Shown here one piece after another: positions 31,056 to 31,776 of a DNA stretch of 31,776 bases. The notes under the pieces are model-generated. The model searched no databases, was not told the origin of the DNA, and saw only the letters and a list, made by a program, of their open reading frames with translations. Made by a program: the position numbers and the translations under genes. Every line of letters starts with the position of its first letter. Within the stretch, counting starts at the first letter, position 1. Source of the stretch: a virus; IMG/VR virus record IMGVR_UViG_3300042691_030094, positions 1-31,776 of that record. The stretch is one strand, 5' to 3'.

Positions 31056-31776
31056 TTGAAACTAAAAGTTTATCAACATTGGGATCCACTTAAAGTTTGT
31101 GTGGTTGGCGCTTGCTGGCCACCAGAAGCATTTGCATATATCAAAGATGCTCAACTAAGAGCTACATTTGAAAAGATCGCAATTGAAACCGAAGAAGATC
31201 TTGGTGCATTGAGCAAATTTTTAGAACAGCGTGGAGTAACTGTTTTGCGACCCGATGTTTCTAGGTGGACAAAACTGGATTTCTCTAAAGAAATGGCCAT
31301 GCCACCTGTTACTCCAAGAGACTATCATATCATGATAGGTGATCAATTTTATCGCAGTGCCTCCTGGAAAAGAATAGTATACGCAGACAGTTTTGATGAG
31401 TGGCCCGGATGGCGTAATTTCTACCGTGACATCAAACAACCAGACTGGCCTGACTGTGCAAGAGAAAAAGACTTTGTGAAACTACCGCAGCGTGTGCAAG
31501 ATTTGGTTTACCAGTGTAACTATCTACGCATACGCAACAGTGAATGGTATAGTTTTGCTGAAAAGCTGACCAATCCTGCAGGAGTGTTTGACAACATATA
31601 CAAGTATCTTGCACAGGCAGGCAATGAAGTAATAGACACAGCGCAACATGAATTAATTAACGGTAGCATGATCACGCGAGTGGGCCGTGATTTGTATTTT
31701 GCTACCGAATGGTATGGTGGTGTTACCAACGGAATGACCTTGGTAGCGCAAAACATTGCAGGCAAAAAATTCAAAG
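31056..31776 (+). CDS. Amidinotransferase-like protein (3' end outside window)
   Basis: The frame is open from a TTG at 31056 to the last base (240 codons, no stop), so the C-terminus is cut off. AGGA (31045-31048) lies seven bases upstream of the TTG; an in-frame stop at 31044 bars an earlier start. DPLKVCVVGACW near the start and PVTPRDYHIMIGDQFYRSA fit the glycine/inosamine amidinotransferase family (arginine:X amidino transfer); the catalytic His and Cys would lie beyond the window. If correct, it is a metabolic gene acting on arginine. It diverges from the glycosyltransferase-like gene across about 23 bases. Confidence 0.58.
   Translation, partial: MKLKVYQHWDPLKVCVVGACWPPEAFAYIKDAQLRATFEKIAIETEEDLGALSKFLEQRGVTVLRPDVSRWTKLDFSKEMAMPPVTPRDYHIMIGDQFYRSASWKRIVYADSFDEWPGWRNFYRDIKQPDWPDCAREKDFVKLPQRVQDLVYQCNYLRIRNSEWYSFAEKLTNPAGVFDNIYKYLAQAGNEVIDTAQHELINGSMITRVGRDLYFATEWYGGVTNGMTLVAQNIAGKKFK

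Noticed and set aside
1-31776. CRISPR arrays, insertion sequences, tRNA genes and attachment sites
   Set aside because: No spaced direct repeats, transposase or integrase motifs, or cloverleaf sequences were seen.

Overview
The window looks like part of the genome of a large tailed phage of the T4-like (myovirus) kind, from an aquatic bacterium. Reasons: the end of a DnaB/gp41-type replicative helicase, a T4 gp30-like ATP-dependent DNA ligase, a phage-type class Ia ribonucleotide reductase with glutaredoxin, a PAAR spike-tip protein, a tail fibre with a pectate-lyase-like beta helix, many small tightly packed genes with ATGA/GTGA/TTGA overlaps, and repeated T4-late-promoter-like TAAATA motifs just upstream of genes. 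Good sigma70-type promoters and Shine-Dalgarno sites point to a bacterial host. The IscU homologue keeps the LPPVK motif read by HscA, which hints (inference only) at a proteobacterium using the ISC pathway. No tRNA, integrase, insertion sequence or CRISPR array is visible.

Layout. 1-3.2 kb: helicase C-terminus, a radical SAM protein, and on the minus strand a DnaE-like polymerase alpha subunit that lacks the PHP domain. 3.4-9.8 kb: mostly conserved-hypothetical and virion-type genes, with an unusual 622-aa protein joining a Pol-beta-like nucleotidyltransferase to a DNA/RNA-ligase-like domain, a strongly expressed small virion-like protein followed by the clearest terminator, and a 2OG-Fe(II) oxygenase. 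9.8-13.3 kb: a metabolic and nucleotide block with IscU, an acyl-CoA desaturase (minus), a 47-aa membrane peptide, a glutamine-amidotransferase-like protein, an IscA/HesB protein, dCMP deaminase and a PD-(D/E)XK exonuclease. 13.3-15.3 kb: tail fibre and a small protein.

15.3-20.0 kb: nrdA, a conserved unknown gene, nrdB, glutaredoxin and an Sm-like protein. 20.0-22.4 kb: PAAR and two virion-type proteins, probably baseplate or spike. 22.4-24.2 kb: DNA ligase and a small protein under a sigma70-type promoter. 24.2-24.5 kb: a near-consensus promoter drives a roughly 240-nt structured RNA or leader. 24.5-28.6 kb: a membrane coiled-coil protein, then ClpX, ribosomal protein bS21, an Hsp20 chaperone and a ClpS-like adaptor, together a protein-quality and translation cluster. 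28.6-31.8 kb: a metallophosphoesterase, a small protein, a glycosyltransferase-like protein and, cut by the window end, an amidinotransferase-like protein.

Together these genes suggest a phage that makes its own deoxynucleotides, maintains Fe-S clusters, alters host lipids and possibly small metabolites, and retunes host ribosomes and proteolysis. The most notable items are the IscU/IscA pair, the ClpX-bS21-Hsp20-ClpS cluster, the structured RNA region, the PHP-less DnaE, the double-nucleotidyltransferase fusion, and a one-residue insertion in the metal site of NrdB.
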